Below, piece after piece: positions 34,791 to 46,390 of a DNA stretch of 64,000 bases. Below the pieces are notes generated by a model, which saw only the letters and a program-made list of their open reading frames with translations, was not told where the DNA came from and ran no database searches. Numbering within the stretch: position 1 is the first letter of the stretch; each line of letters opens with the position of its first letter. Position numbers and translations under genes: made by a program. Source of the stretch: Metridium senile (lineage: Eukaryota; Cnidaria; Anthozoa; Actiniaria; Metridiidae); assembly GCA_949775045.1 (NCBI GenBank), contig OX459098.1, positions 20,172,944 through 20,236,943 on the forward strand, in the 5' to 3' direction.

Positions 34791-34949
34791 GAAAGAGCAA
34801 GAAATAATAATAAATAGAATAGAATAACAAATAAAAAAATATATGAATTTAGCGAGACCTCAGAACGCGTGACACGAAAAGCTAAAAGCATAAGCATTGA
34901 ATTTCTCAATTGTGGCACCTATCCTCAATAACATCTAACATTCTTGAAA

Positions 34950-34971
34950 TAATAATAATAATAATAATAAT

Positions 34972-35063
<92 letters not shown>

Positions 35064-35110
35064 TGATGATGATGATGATAATAATAATAATGATAATAAT
35101 AATAATTTTT
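34950..35110. repeat. (AAT)n microsatellite, 3' tail of non-LTR element
   Basis: An almost pure AAT run of about 130 bp passes into GATGAT and back. On the minus strand it is an ATT tail directly after CGCTTTATAAATAAAAATT, the usual end of CR1/L2-like elements. Confidence 0.9.
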
Positions 35111-35846
35111 ATTTATAAAGCGGAAATAAAAATATGTTCTAAGCACTATACACTGATTGTTACAAACAACAACAACAGTAACAAAAAGACGTAATTACAA
35201 AGAATATGCTAATTTGAAAAGATGAGTTTTTAGTTCAATTTTGAAAGAAGTTAGACTTGATATTTTTCTGATAGATATTGGCAGTGAGTTCAGGAGCAGC
35301 TACAGAGAAGGAGCGATGACCATAAGATTTAAGATTATAGGACTGTACTGACACAATATTTTGTGATGATGAACGAAGATTACGGTTCGGTTTATACATT
35401 GAAATTAGTTCTTGGATATAGGTAGGAGATAGGCCATGAAGTGCTTTGAAGGTAAGTAACAGAATTTTATATTTCATTCTAGATTCAATTTGTAACCAGT
35501 GCAGATTAACAAGGAGAGGTGTAATGTGATCATGTTTATGTGAAAGAGTGATGATTCTGGCAGCTGCATTCTGTACAGATTGTAGTTTATCAAGTATGTT
35601 GCTTGGTAATCCAAAAAGCAGAGAGTTACAATTGTCAAGTTTGGAGGATATAAATGCATGGACGATAGTTTTAGTTGTTTCCGAAGAGATGTATTTTCGT
35701 ATTTTTGCAATGTAACGAAGATGGTAAAAAGAAGACTTACAAATATTATTTACATGACGAGCCATAGATAAGAAGCTATTTAGCAGAACCGTCCAAAATA
35801 TTTTGTGGCACTTTGCCTTTTTTACCGATATTTCCTTGCGTGACAC
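35110..35846 (-). pseudogene. CR1/L2-like non-LTR retrotransposon, 5'-truncated 3' end
   Basis: The minus-strand ORF (35,235-35,846) encodes the reverse transcriptase C-terminus: YISSETTKTIVHAFISSKLD, LQSVQNAAARII, LHWLQI and ILLLTFKALHGLSPTYI, as in CR1/L2/Rex-clade elements. The catalytic core is missing, as expected from 5' truncation during target-primed insertion. The 3' end runs into the ATT tail at 34,950-35,110. The frame is intact over 200 codons, so the insertion is fairly young. Confidence 0.9.
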
Positions 35847-36757
35847 GAGTGACGGTTTAGTCTGTTCTTTTCTATGCTCAGATATTGTAAATCAAAATGA
35901 AATATAATAATAACAGCTTTATATCTATATATCTCGTTTGATACATCATAAAAGATCTTAGATTTGAGCTAAAGAGTTGAAAAATTGCAGTAAATGACAG
36001 TAATAAAGTTTGCACACCTCATGGAGTTTGAAAGCCAGTAAAATGACATTGATATTACGTTTTAAATTAAAGAAATCCCTATGTCTAACGGCAGCCTGGG
36101 TTTAGTTTAGTTTAATAGAATTCGTCCTTACATAATATTACTTAATAATATTTGAATGAACAGGTGAAAATTACAAGAAGAAAATCCCAATTGACAGTGT
36201 TAGAATCGGAGTTAGAATCGTTCTAAAATATCTTTTTCTTACCGCTATACAAATTTTCATCCATCGACCCAAAATTAGACAAAACACGACAAATATAAAG
36301 GTCGCTCAGGCCAATTTTCAAAGTCAACTTTCTCGGCCTTTTATTGAAATTAAAGCTTTTTTTTATCTAATCTGCAATTTTATGCTTCGAATTCTTCTGG
36401 CTAGAAACAGTAAAACATAATTATAAATTGAGTGAATAACAAAACGAAATATCCGAATTTATTGAGACCTCAGAACGCGTGACACGAAAAGCTAAAAGCA
36501 TAAGCATTGAATTTCTCAATTGTGGCACCTATCCTCAATAACATCTAACATTCTACCCGTGAGATATTAAGAGACTGTCTCTGTAAGAACCTCATGACCC
36601 CCGGAGATTAAAAAATAGAATTCTTTCAAACTTTGTGTGTAGAATGCCTTTCATATGGGTACTTTGAAAAACGGGTTCATAATGAGTCTCGTTAAATTTT
36701 CGCTTAGTTTCAGGGGGGTCAAGTTGAAGGCCAAAATTAGGCTTTTGGCCACTTTTC

Positions 36758-36864
36758 GGCCCAGTTGTTCAAAGCCAGTTTAGTGTTAATCCTGGGTTAA
36801 CTCTGTAGGTTTTCTTTAGAGTTAACCCAGGATTAGCGTTAATCTAGCTTTGAACAACCGGCCC
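36758..36864. mobile_element. MITE of about 107 bp with TIR GGCCCAGTTGTTCAAAGC
   Basis: The left end GGCCCAGTTGTTCAAAGC pairs with GCTTTGAACAACCGGCC on the right. The interior is itself palindromic (GTTAACCCAGGATTA and complement). Copy A1 (about 3,090) reads straight through, giving an empty site. Confidence 0.85.
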
Positions 36865-37874
36865 CTCGTTATTAGAATTTGGCTGATATTTGAACCTCTG
36901 TATGAACATTTCGTGTAAAACTTATTCTTTCAATATTAATAGATGTACATCTTGCCAATAATGAGGCACTCTCAAAATTTTGAAAACATTTATTTAATTA
37001 GAAAAAAAATAACTTATACGACACGCAAAAAATGAGGTTTCGCACTTGGCTAAAATATGATAAAATATAAAAAATCACAATTTAAAAGTGATTCATCGCA
37101 CGGCTACAAAATTATTGTGGTAGCAAGATGAAAAATTGTTTTTTCATGCGATACAAAAACATATTTTGCGGCCAGCAGATTTCCGGCATACTATAGGTCG
37201 ACGAAAATTTCATATTTTCGAGTTTTGACATATTAAGTCAAAATACGAATGTCGACATTTCGTTATAAATTTTGCATGAAATGGTAATTATTTCATAGTT
37301 TAACTTGACTCTGGACAGTGTAAGACTTAATTTAATTTTCACTTTAAATGCTATGTTTTGGAGAAGAGTTTAGCAATCTCACACGCATACTGTTATAGAG
37401 CGAGTTGTCACTCGATGGTCAGTAAAAATACAACAATCCCTTCGCTCACTATACATCATGATTCATCATGATAGACTAATTTTAGCAAGTAAAAACATCA
37501 TTTTATGGGTAAATTACTCTAGTTTGCATTCATTTGGATGTTGTTATTTTTTTCGAACAAAATAAACTAAAGAAAACTGACCTTTGAATGTGTGCTCGTG
37601 TCGACTCACTGAACTGGCAGCCGTCAGCAAAAAGTGCATGGTTTCGTCAATATTCTTCGGTTTCAGTCTGTAGTTTTTCTCCTATTATAGGCTTTGAATG
37701 GTGTTAATGCGTTTAGTTTGCATAAATTGCCCTACAAAGTAGACATTTTTTTAAAAGCTTTATAAATGATAAAGATTACATATTTAGTTGAAGTTTTAAA
37801 TGAAACTCATTAGTATTGGAGAAATCGGGCATATAGTGAGAGAGTGTTGTCTTAGCACGAGATGTTTATTTGTG

Positions 37875-38338
37875 TTAAAGTGCACCTGACGCCCTTCATG
37901 ATATTTTGCAAATCTGTTTGACATGAGGTGTATAATAAGTGTACTTAATTTTTCTTGATGTCGACATCTCCTTTCTGAGATATAAGCATTTGAAATCTCA
38001 AAATGCAAATGAAGTGACGTCTACCCAGGCCTCATTAAATATAAAAAAGTTCTCTGGAAATAATTATAGCAATTTTTTAAAGCTCAATATCTGTATTACT
38101 AATATTTACACTACCATTAACATTTTTACTTCTTTACAAAAACAAGCTTGCTGTCAGCTTTGAAACAAAACTTTGACAAATTCCTGGGATGACGTCACCT
38201 CATTTGCATTTTCAGATTTCAAATGTTCATATCTCAGAAAGGAGGGGTCGACATCAAAAAATATTAAGTACACTTATTATACACCTCATGTACAACAGAT
38301 TTGCAAAATATCATGAAGGGCTTCAGGTGCACTTTAAA
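37875..38338. mobile_element. Intact fold-back MITE, about 165-bp arms
   Basis: TTAAAGTGCACCTGA and its complement bound the element. Arms share GCCCTTCATGATATTTTGC and AATGCAAATGA segments. It contains the uninterrupted BEL target site (GACATCTCCTTTCTGAG) near 37,965-37,980. Confidence 0.8.
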
Positions 38339-39122
38339 GTGAACGGATCAAAGTTTTTGATCTTATTATTGATCTATCAAATCGTGCCTGCGATTTGTCT
38401 TTTGGCGATTCGTTAATTTTTTATTCATTTTTTAAGTTCAACCTACAATATTTTTCAGTGCATTAGTAAATGGCTAATATCTGAAGAACGAAAACGAAAA
38501 AGAACAAACGCAGGCACGCTTGGAAACGAAAGCTATTTTTGAGTCATGTTGATTTTCGCGTTAATTCGTCGAAAAACCTCTTCAAATGAACCTTTTAAAG
38601 TTGTATATTTTATCAAATGCTACTACTGAGAAATTTGTAGTTTTGTTTTAATAGGATTAAACTATTATTTACTCGATTTTGACAGGCTTAAGCGCTGTAA
38701 GTCAATATGCGTTACGTAAGAAATGTGATCCTTGACTGATCGTAACATTACTAAGACGATTTAGAACTCTAATTAGAACTAATAGAATGATGAATTACCA
38801 AAATAAATATAAAAAAAACTCTGTATGTTGTTGCAGTTTCGTTTGGTTTTAGCTTACTCTGTTCAGTTTGTTTTCGCTGTAACAACATGATACCATGTGG
38901 TCGTGACCTCAAAGATAACAAATTTTGACAGCTCCTTTCAATATCATTCATTAGACTATCAAAATGCTTTTTCTTTTATATCTTGTACGCAAAAAAAACT
39001 TTTGAACTCAATTTTTTATAAGGTTGTGGATAGCAATCTGTTGTTTGTTTTGGTTTGTTTTAAAAAACGTGTACTTTCAGGTGAATTGTGTACAGTATAT
39101 CCTTAAATTATTTAGTTTACGG

Positions 39123-39131
39123 TGTATAAAT
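39123..39131 (+). promoter_or_regulatory. TATA box, gene 3
   Basis: GTATAAATA lies about 70 bp upstream of the ATG at 39,196. It is a better consensus than the matching site of gene 1. Confidence 0.55.
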
Positions 39132-39195
39132 AACCATGGTTACATCGATTGACTCCTAGAAACGCCGACCCAGTCCACTTCTTACTATCTGCTTG

Positions 39196-41030
39196 ATGTT
39201 AGTGATGGGTTTATTGCTATGGAAACCATCAAACGCCGATACTTGTAGCGCTACACCATATCAAGTGCCAGGTCACGTGCTCGTATATCACGTGATTCAG
39301 TCCTACAAGGGTACCTGTTCCTCAGACAGCTGCCTCGACAAATGTGCAGGTAACTCGTCGTGTCACAGCATCAACTGGTACAGCAAGACAGGCCTGTGTC
39401 AGATCAACCGAGGTAGTCACCTATCCTACCCTGAAGGGCTTGTTGCAGACTCGACTGGAAGCTACGTGCTGTACAGCCTCCACCCGATGGTTACCTGTAG
39501 CAACAAGTATTGTAGTCATCCAGAGATTTGCTTGATGGAAGGTGATGGAATCAATTATTGGTGTCAAGGTCAGTATCTACAATAATACAAGTAACAAAAT
39601 ATCTCGCCATCATTCGCATTCGGGGTCAGCTATCTTTAAATATACAATCTTGGACTCGAAGCAGAAATAAACAAATCAAAGAGGAAATCACAATTATAAC
39701 AAAGTATACATACACTGATATACTGAAGTTAAATATGTCAATTATGTTTTGGCCTGAAATCATGACCATGATAGATAGTAGTATATTAGAGACCGAATCA
39801 ACTTTATGTGAAGAGGGAATGAGTACCCGGTGAAATCCCGAGGAGGCAACGTGGAAAAGTGTTTTAGTTACGTGCAACAAATGCAATGAAATTAGTCAGT
39901 TTGTTAATCCTTTGAAAAATGATGATAAAAAATGAATCTTGTAATAATAAAGAAATCACACAATTATTTTGTTAAGAATGTGAATTGTTTTGTTTGAATA
40001 AACGCACAAAAGAAGGATTAAGGATTGTTGACTTTGTAACTTACTAGTATTCAAAATAAACATTTGGGATTCGGATCGGTGATTATAATTCAACTATTTT
40101 TGGAAATGAAATATAAATGAACATTTTTGTTGATGCAAAAATGAAACTTATTTGAAAAAAAATATAGTAAAAATTGATAGATTGGGAGGGTTGGTCATTC
40201 AATCAACCCATCCTCTCCGGAAACTCCTCGGGAACTCGTCCCCTCCTCATCTCTTCAGAAGTTACCAAGGTTTATTCGTTCCCTTAGATACTTCATTGAT
40301 GACAAAATTAATCGTTATTACCGGTAAATGTGCTAGGCTCTGCTAAACTGACTATGTTTTTTTCAGCCTGTGGTTCACCATTGGGAATGCAAGATGGACG
40401 CATTGAGGATTCTCAGCTCTCTGCTTCATCTTCGCATCGCGCGGGACTTGCTCCTGATCGTGGTCGTCTACACTCGACTCATCGTGACAGCTGGGAAGCA
40501 GCAACACCTCGCATAGGTGAATACCTACAGATTGATCTTACCAAGATGCACATCATCAGTAAAGTTGCTACACAGGGTCGGGACTATCGAGAAAGACTCC
40601 AATGTGTGACCAAGTACTACCTCGAGTACAGCCAAGATGGCGTCAACTGGGAGACATTCAAGTATGGAGGCAATGTGAAGGTACAGATATGTAAAGATGA
40701 TGATGATAACGATGATGATAACGATGATAATGAGGATGTTGATGCCAATGATGGTGGTCATGATGATGATAATGATAATGATGATGATGATGATGAACGT
40801 CAAGATGCATTTAAAAACGTAATTGTGATCATCACCAACTTCATCACCATTACTATTGTCACCTATAAATGTCTTTGTTTCAGGAATTCCAAGGCAACAC
40901 AAACCGCAAAACAGTCGTGACTAACCAGCTGCCAATTCCAGTAGCAGCAAGGTTTATCAGATTCGTAGTTTTAGCATGGCATGGAGACATATCGATGAGG
41001 GTGGAACTGTATGGATGTACTATCCCATAG
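39196..41030 (+). CDS. Gene 3: secreted PAN/apple - partial EGF - F5/8C protein
   Basis: Exons 39,196-39,568 (donor GTCAGT), 40,367-40,680 (donor GTACAG) and 40,884-41,030, with phases 1 and 0, give about 277 residues. The leader, PAN and EGF remnant are identical in protein sequence to gene 1; the exon differs only by synonymous changes that I could see. The F5/8C exon is very different at three patches: HRAGLAPD, HRDSWEAATPR and RDYRERLQC, against SFSPFDVPN, LPNGCWAAARHG and RGIGFSYQW in gene 1. The third patch replaces a Trp with Cys. The exon 3 ending [10 protein letters not shown] is intact. Intron 2 is only 203 bp, rich in GAT repeats and open in the exon 2 frame. ATG choice is as for gene 1. 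Confidence 0.9.
40693..40800 (+). repeat. GAT/GATAAC-rich microsatellite in gene 3 intron 2
   Basis: Repeats of GATGATGATAAC and GATGATGAT. The frame continuing from exon 2 would read almost entirely Asp and Asn. Gene 1 (14,545-14,580) and genes 2 and 4 (22,420-22,490; 48,795-48,845) have shorter versions. Confidence 0.8.
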
Positions 41031-41283
41031 ATATCTTACGCAGTAGCATTACTACTAACAGATCACCATAGATACACACTACGTCACAGTATTTACCGGT
41101 ATAATATCGGTGGAGGAAGATCACACTTCTTTTTTAACATTAACGGTCTAGAAACTATTTAAAAAGCTATTTTCAGTATATTAAGGATACAATATACAAT
41201 CTGAGCAGACGAAAATACTCGCCACATAAGAGAAAATTCAATAGTTATTTGCATAAACCACCAGCAAGCAATTACTCTTTTCC

Positions 41284-41672
41284 TATATCGAGCAAGGGAC
41301 TGGAACCAAGTTTCTCAAAATTAATTTCATTCAAAAATAAACCCCTTCACATGAACAAACAAATACAAATTAGTAAGAATTGAAAGTTTGAACAAGTTTG
41401 TGCAAATTGCAACGAAATTATGGTATTTTAATTTTTTTCGAAAATCCAAAGAATGTATGGTTTGGAAGGACGTTTTGGAAGGACGCCATACCTTTCTCTG
41501 TAATTTTGGCAGAGTTTGGATGCTCATAATTTTTTTTCTATTTAGTCAAACGTCCTGAAACTTGGTCAATAAGCTTATATTTGGTTACTCTCCCATGAGA
41601 CGGGGTTATTTTTTCTGGAATTATAATCAAGTTAGTTGTTCACACTCGTACTCAGTCCCTTGCTTGATATGA
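41284..41672. mobile_element. MITE candidate, about 390 bp
   Basis: ATCGAGCAAGGGACTG at the left and CAGTCCCTTGCTTGAT at the right are near-perfect inverted ends. The interior has no gene. The element is absent from unit 1. Confidence 0.6.
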
Positions 41673-41797
41673 AAATCGCGAATTGAATAGGACGTTTTAT
41701 TTTAACTTCATTGTAACTCTTTATTTTATATTTGACTAATTAAGGTAGTGAAACAACTGATAGTAAATCTATTATTGTTTTGAGTCAAGGATATTAT

Positions 41798-42124
41798 AGT
41801 TTATATAAACCAAAATCGATCGGTTTTCGACATCAATCACGGGCTATAGGATACTCTTTGCTTCGAGTAGTGAGCAATGTTTGTTAGTGAACTAAATAAA
41901 ACACAGCATACTCAGTTGAGGATAAATAAAACATGAATTTACTGTCGTTTGTGTTCATTTTCCTTCTGTGTTTAAACGATAACAACGAAACCCCGGCCAT
42001 CTTGAATATACTTAGTTATCAGTCCTATCCTCCGATGGCAGAGCGCGGTCCCCTGGCTAAAACAGGAAGCCCAAACGTTATATTTCCCCGTGTACTAAAT
42101 ATTAACAGGGTAGGATCTAAATAG
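41798..42124 (+). CDS. Hypothetical secreted peptide exon with TATA box
   Basis: A TATA box (TTTATATAAA near 41,799) is followed about 130 bp later by ATG 41,933 and a 63-codon ORF beginning MNLLSFVFIFLLCLN, a plausible signal peptide. The rest is Pro-rich (SYPPMAERGPLAKTG). The ORF stops at 42,124, but AACAGG|GTAGGA near 42,112 could be a donor and TTTTGCAG near 42,224 an acceptor. It lies in DNA unique to unit 2. No family was recognised. The feature start is the promoter; the coding start is 41,933. Confidence 0.3.
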
Positions 42125-42337
42125 GCGTTGTCCCCCTCTCCACCAATGAGATTAGTGGATTCAGTACCACGTGATCAGTTTGAATCGTCAAGAGATTGAA
42201 GCTAGCTTTTACGTCATTTTGCAGCCTTGTTCTGGTTTCCAAACACCACAGGCAACCCAAATTCTGTTGACGAGTATTTTTGTCAACTTTGCGAACCTTC
42301 GAGGTATCACCATCACCCATGCAATAAAATCTCTCAC

Positions 42338-42500
42338 TAGGAGGAAATTTATTCAAACTCTTTTTATGGTGTATAAGTGACCATGGTCACCCTTATTCTT
42401 TCTAGAAACACCGACCCAGTCCACTCGTAACTATCTTCTTGACGCTTGTATTGAAAGTATTGCTATGGAAACCGCCCAATATTACGTCATTGAGGTGATA
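42338..42500 (+). pseudogene. Relic first exon of the PAN-F5/8C family (unit 2)
   Basis: GGTGTATAAGTGACCATGG, CCGACCCAGTCCACT and TTGCTATGGAAACCGCC align to the gene 1/3 promoter and leader exon. The PAN-coding part is missing, as in the unit 1 stub at 17,067-17,190, so the deletion predates the duplication. Confidence 0.8.
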
Positions 42501-42659
42501 GATGGATTGATTAGTGTAACATTCCTTAAATATCTGATATTGGAAATAAAAGTTAAATAAAAAACAACATTGTTGTATTTGTATTCTACTTCCAGCTATA
42601 GAACTTATACACTACAAGCTATATCGTGATGTATTAAAGTAATGAATGTAATGCTAGTA

Positions 42660-43090
42660 AGTGTGAGTTAACAGTGTTTTTGAATATTTACTATTGGCTG
42701 GGGAGACCTGGTAATGACTCCCTGTACGTATATTTTCATGCTGTAAGCCAATCAGAGATCATTGACAAGTCATTCCTACAAAGCAGTGCCAGCTGCAAAC
42801 ACGTTTCCGCAAACCCAAAAAACAGACATTTTAGACAGAACTATTTCCTTGTTGGTCAACTTGAACTGCTGGAAATAATGAAGATGTGTCTGTTACAAAA
42901 GGTAAGATTACTAGCGATTAAACTAGTGCGGGCTGTGTCAGTGTTTGAAAGAAAACCATTAAAGGAAAAATGTACGATTAGTAGCGAGTAAATTAGTGCG
43001 GGCTGCGCAACTAGTTATTAAAAGGAAGCAATTTGAGGAAAAATGTACAATAAGTAGCGGTTAAACTAGTGCGGGCTGCAGTAGTGTTTC
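42660..43090 (+). repeat. Dispersed 230-bp repeat plus minisatellite, copy 3
   Basis: Same family as 17,370, followed by two to three AGCGGTTAAACTAGTGCGG units up to about 43,090. Confidence 0.7.
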
Positions 43091-44430
43091 TAAATGGAGT
43101 GAAAATGTATACTAAATAAGTGTTCAGGATGGTGTGGGCTGTTTTAAATGTTTGGCTAAGAACCAATCAAACTAGTGTGGCTACCAATACAATATGGTAC
43201 TTCAGAAAGCAATCAGTCAATTTAGAGATAAAAAAACATATTTAATATACTGTAAAACGTTTTATTTTATGCATTCTTCGTCAGATTTGTGAAGCTAAAA
43301 GTGAAAAAAGCTAAATAATCCCATTGTCATTTAGATGTTTTTTTTACATTTAAATAAAATTTCTTCAAATATCAATTCTTTTTCATGGTTATTCAAATTC
43401 AAGATGTTTTTATGTAGCATTTCATTCAAAATTAGCACAGTTTAGAGGTTTTTATCATGGTAATTTTAAAATTAAATAATTTAGTAAACATTCTATTAGA
43501 GTGCAAAAACACTCTTAAAATGAAGGCCGGAACAATTTGATATTTGTGGTGGGATGGGAGGTTAAATACCTTAAAAAAATATTAAACAATATCGTGAAAC
43601 ATCAAATGAGGCAAAAAAAATATCGAGCAAATATATAAATTAGCCAACTGGCCTATCCACCCATTGATTATTAATGTTAATAATCTGCACCACTAATAAA
43701 CATAACCAAAACACATAATGTAGCTAGAATGACAAAGAAAGGAACCTATGTTGCTGCACACATACCTAGTTTGGTTGCACTATATGGATAAAAGAAGAAA
43801 ATAACTCGTATTTGAAAACACGTAATTTTCAATTTTTCGTCGTTCTCGTCATACCCTTCAAACGACCAAACATTTTATTTCTCTCAGTTTAAAGTTGGAA
43901 AAATGTGATTGTCATATTTCTTTTACATCTTAAATATATAAATGTGTTTATTTCGAAATTGTGATTTAAATAAAGTATTAATATCGGTCTAGTCTGTGAA
44001 AACAAATCTAAACAATCTAAATTTTCGTAAAACAAAATCCTTGTTCACAAGTCTTGTTTATTATTTTGTAGTCATAAATGTTTAATGATGACTAAAAATC
44101 TTTGAACAATAAAAATATTCCCATAGGTGTTAATTGAATTGAGTTTTATTTTGCCAATAAGATATATTTTACAATTCAGTATTTAAAATCTATCAAATAG
44201 GCAAAACACTTTCGATAATTCTGTTTGTAGTACCAAAAACAGTATTATAAGATAAATCAGACCTTTTTTCAATTAACAGAGTTCGGTTGCTGATAGAGCA
44301 ACCGGAAAGAGAGTAAAAACGAACCAATCTGAAAGCATTTTTTCAGAAACCCTTCAAATAATTCGTTAGCGAGTTGGAATCATCACAGTGCAAAGACTCA
44401 TTGTTAGAACAAAATTTGTTTAAAAAATAA
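43090..44430. repeat. Segmental duplication B, copy 2, left part
   Basis: Matches 17,720-18,990. AT-rich with no supported gene. The copy is interrupted on the right by the fold-back element. Confidence 0.75.
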
Positions 44431-46390
44431 TCAATAAAAAGCACTTAATGACTGGTCCCGAGGGAAACTGTTAGTTTTATTTCCCGAGAATCCCAATGTT
44501 TCCCGAGGCTCCGGCCATTATTGTCATTTGACATTTTTTGGTCGACTAAAAACTTTGTAATATCATATTACATTTCAATTTTCTTCACGCTTTGTAATTC
44601 ATAACGAATTTTTTTTCGTAAATAAAACATTTTCAAAATGGAGTGAAAATTTTTCTTCGTTTAAATAGACCAAAGCCAAAACTTAGTAGCCGCGCCTTTT
44701 TTCGCAGGAAATGAGGCTTATTATGCAAACAGAGAAAAAACATTCCGTCGCTAAGGACAAAACTACAACTTCATTGACAGCAATTTATGGTCGTTTCTCC
44801 ACCTCCACCTTTTTCTTTTGTAAAATACTAGAATTTTCAACTAAATTACCGCTTTCTACCTTATATTTTATAATAGTTAGCCTTTTTTCAATTTTTAGTA
44901 GCATTTTATTTTGTTTTTGACCTTTACACTGCTCGACTTCACGCCCTTCTGCGATGAAATTATGGAGGAGAAAAGTGATTCAAAGTCAGGTAAATTGATC
45001 TTTTTAACTGATTGAAAGAAGTTAGCCTTTTTTTAGCCATACATACGACTTCATACAAGTGTTTTAGTTAATTATCTATCATATGCATTTTGTTGGATAT
45101 TTTTGTTCAAATCGACCTCGCTACGGCATCGAGATATGTTGATATTTTTGCCATCAATCAGGTTACTAATCGCTTGCTAGCACTGTAAACCTTTAATTTC
45201 AATTGTTTATGCTTTTTCTTTTTAGAATTCTTTGACAACATCCTTTTTAATATTGTTTTACAGATGAAAGAAACAAATAAAACATTCCATGTACCTTTTT
45301 TGACAGGGCTTCATTGCTCAAACTATGGTTATAAGAATGGCAGTTATTCGCTTTCTCGTTGAAGACCAATTTTTCACTTTAATATATTGAAGTCAAAGCC
45401 AATTCTATGGACATCCTCCTGAATATGAACAGGTTTTTTTCACTGCCGTTTCTCTCTACATTTCACAATGAACAAAATCAGCAAAATAGTTATCCATTTT
45501 TTATTAAACTATCTCTCTTTTTTGCTCTAAGGTGGTTGTGATAGCTAATGGCAGCAAAAATGTTAACATATCTCGATGCCGTAGCGAGGTCGATTTGAAC
45601 AAAAATATCCAACAAAATGATAGATAATGAACTAAAACACTTGTATGAAGTCGTATGTATGGCTAAAAAAAGGCTAACTTTTTCAATTAGTTAAAAAGAT
45701 GAATTTACCTGACTTTGAATCACTTTTCTCCTCCATAATGTCATCGCAGAAGGGCGTGAAGTCGAGCAGTGTAAAGGTCAAAAACAAAATAAAATGCTAC
45801 TAAAAATTGAAAAAGGCTAACTATTGTAAAATATAAGGTAGAAAGCAGTAATTTAGTTGAAAATTCTAGTATTTTACAAAAAAAAAAGGTGGAAAAACGA
45901 CCATAAAATGCTGTCAATGAAGTTGTAGTTTTGTCCTTAGCGACGGAATGTTTTTTCTCTGTTTGCATAATAAGCCTCATTTCCGTGCGAAAAAAGGCGC
46001 GGCTACTAAGTTTTGGCTTTGGTCTATTTAAACGAAGAAAAATTTTCACTCCATTTTGAAAATGTTTTATTTACGAAAAAATATTCGTTATGAATTACAA
46101 AGCGTGGAGAAAATTGAAATGTAATATGATATTACAAAGTTTTTAGTCGACCAAAAAATGTCAAATGACAATAATGTAATGTTTTATTTTAAGTGAAAAT
46201 GTTTGTTGTTTACTTATAAGTTGGAGTTTAAATTGGTGGTTACATTGAGTTTGCAAACGCGCCACACGAACTTTCGATGGACTTTGACCTGATCACGTGG
46301 ATTTATTACCCGCTCGGGGAATAGATCGATTTATTTCCCTCCACGTGACGTGCTCTCGACAAATAAGAAAACGAGTTTGAATAGGATATA
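44431..46390. mobile_element. Fold-back transposon with about 640-bp arms
   Basis: The arms 44,517-45,153 and 45,548-46,176 are long inverted repeats, starting ATTATTGTCATTTGACA on the outside. The loop is about 390 bp. The inverted copy near 59,185-59,215 reads through AATAATCAATAATAACTTA without it, giving an empty site; the exact target duplication is ambiguous in this AT-rich spot. Each arm contains the same 28-nt mini-exon candidate: ATG, eight codons, then CAG|GTAAAT (44,962-44,989 plus; 45,709-45,736 minus). No transposase was recognised. Confidence 0.85.

Larger units (their letters stand above)
35980..41190. repeat. Segmental duplication A, copy 2
   Basis: Partner of 850-15,290. It lacks the BEL element and the 955-2,420 cluster, and carries gene 3. 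The part at 36,095-37,870 has no supported gene. Confidence 0.9.

Noticed and set aside
34910..35194. 94-codon plus-strand ORF rich in Ile and Met
   Set aside because: It is the AAT/ATG microsatellite tail of the CR1/L2-like element read in frame.
44711..46049. Paired ORFs sharing MRLIMQTEKKHSV on opposite strands, considered as a gene pair
   Set aside because: They are the two arms of one fold-back element; the frames are short, low-complexity and not recognised as protein.
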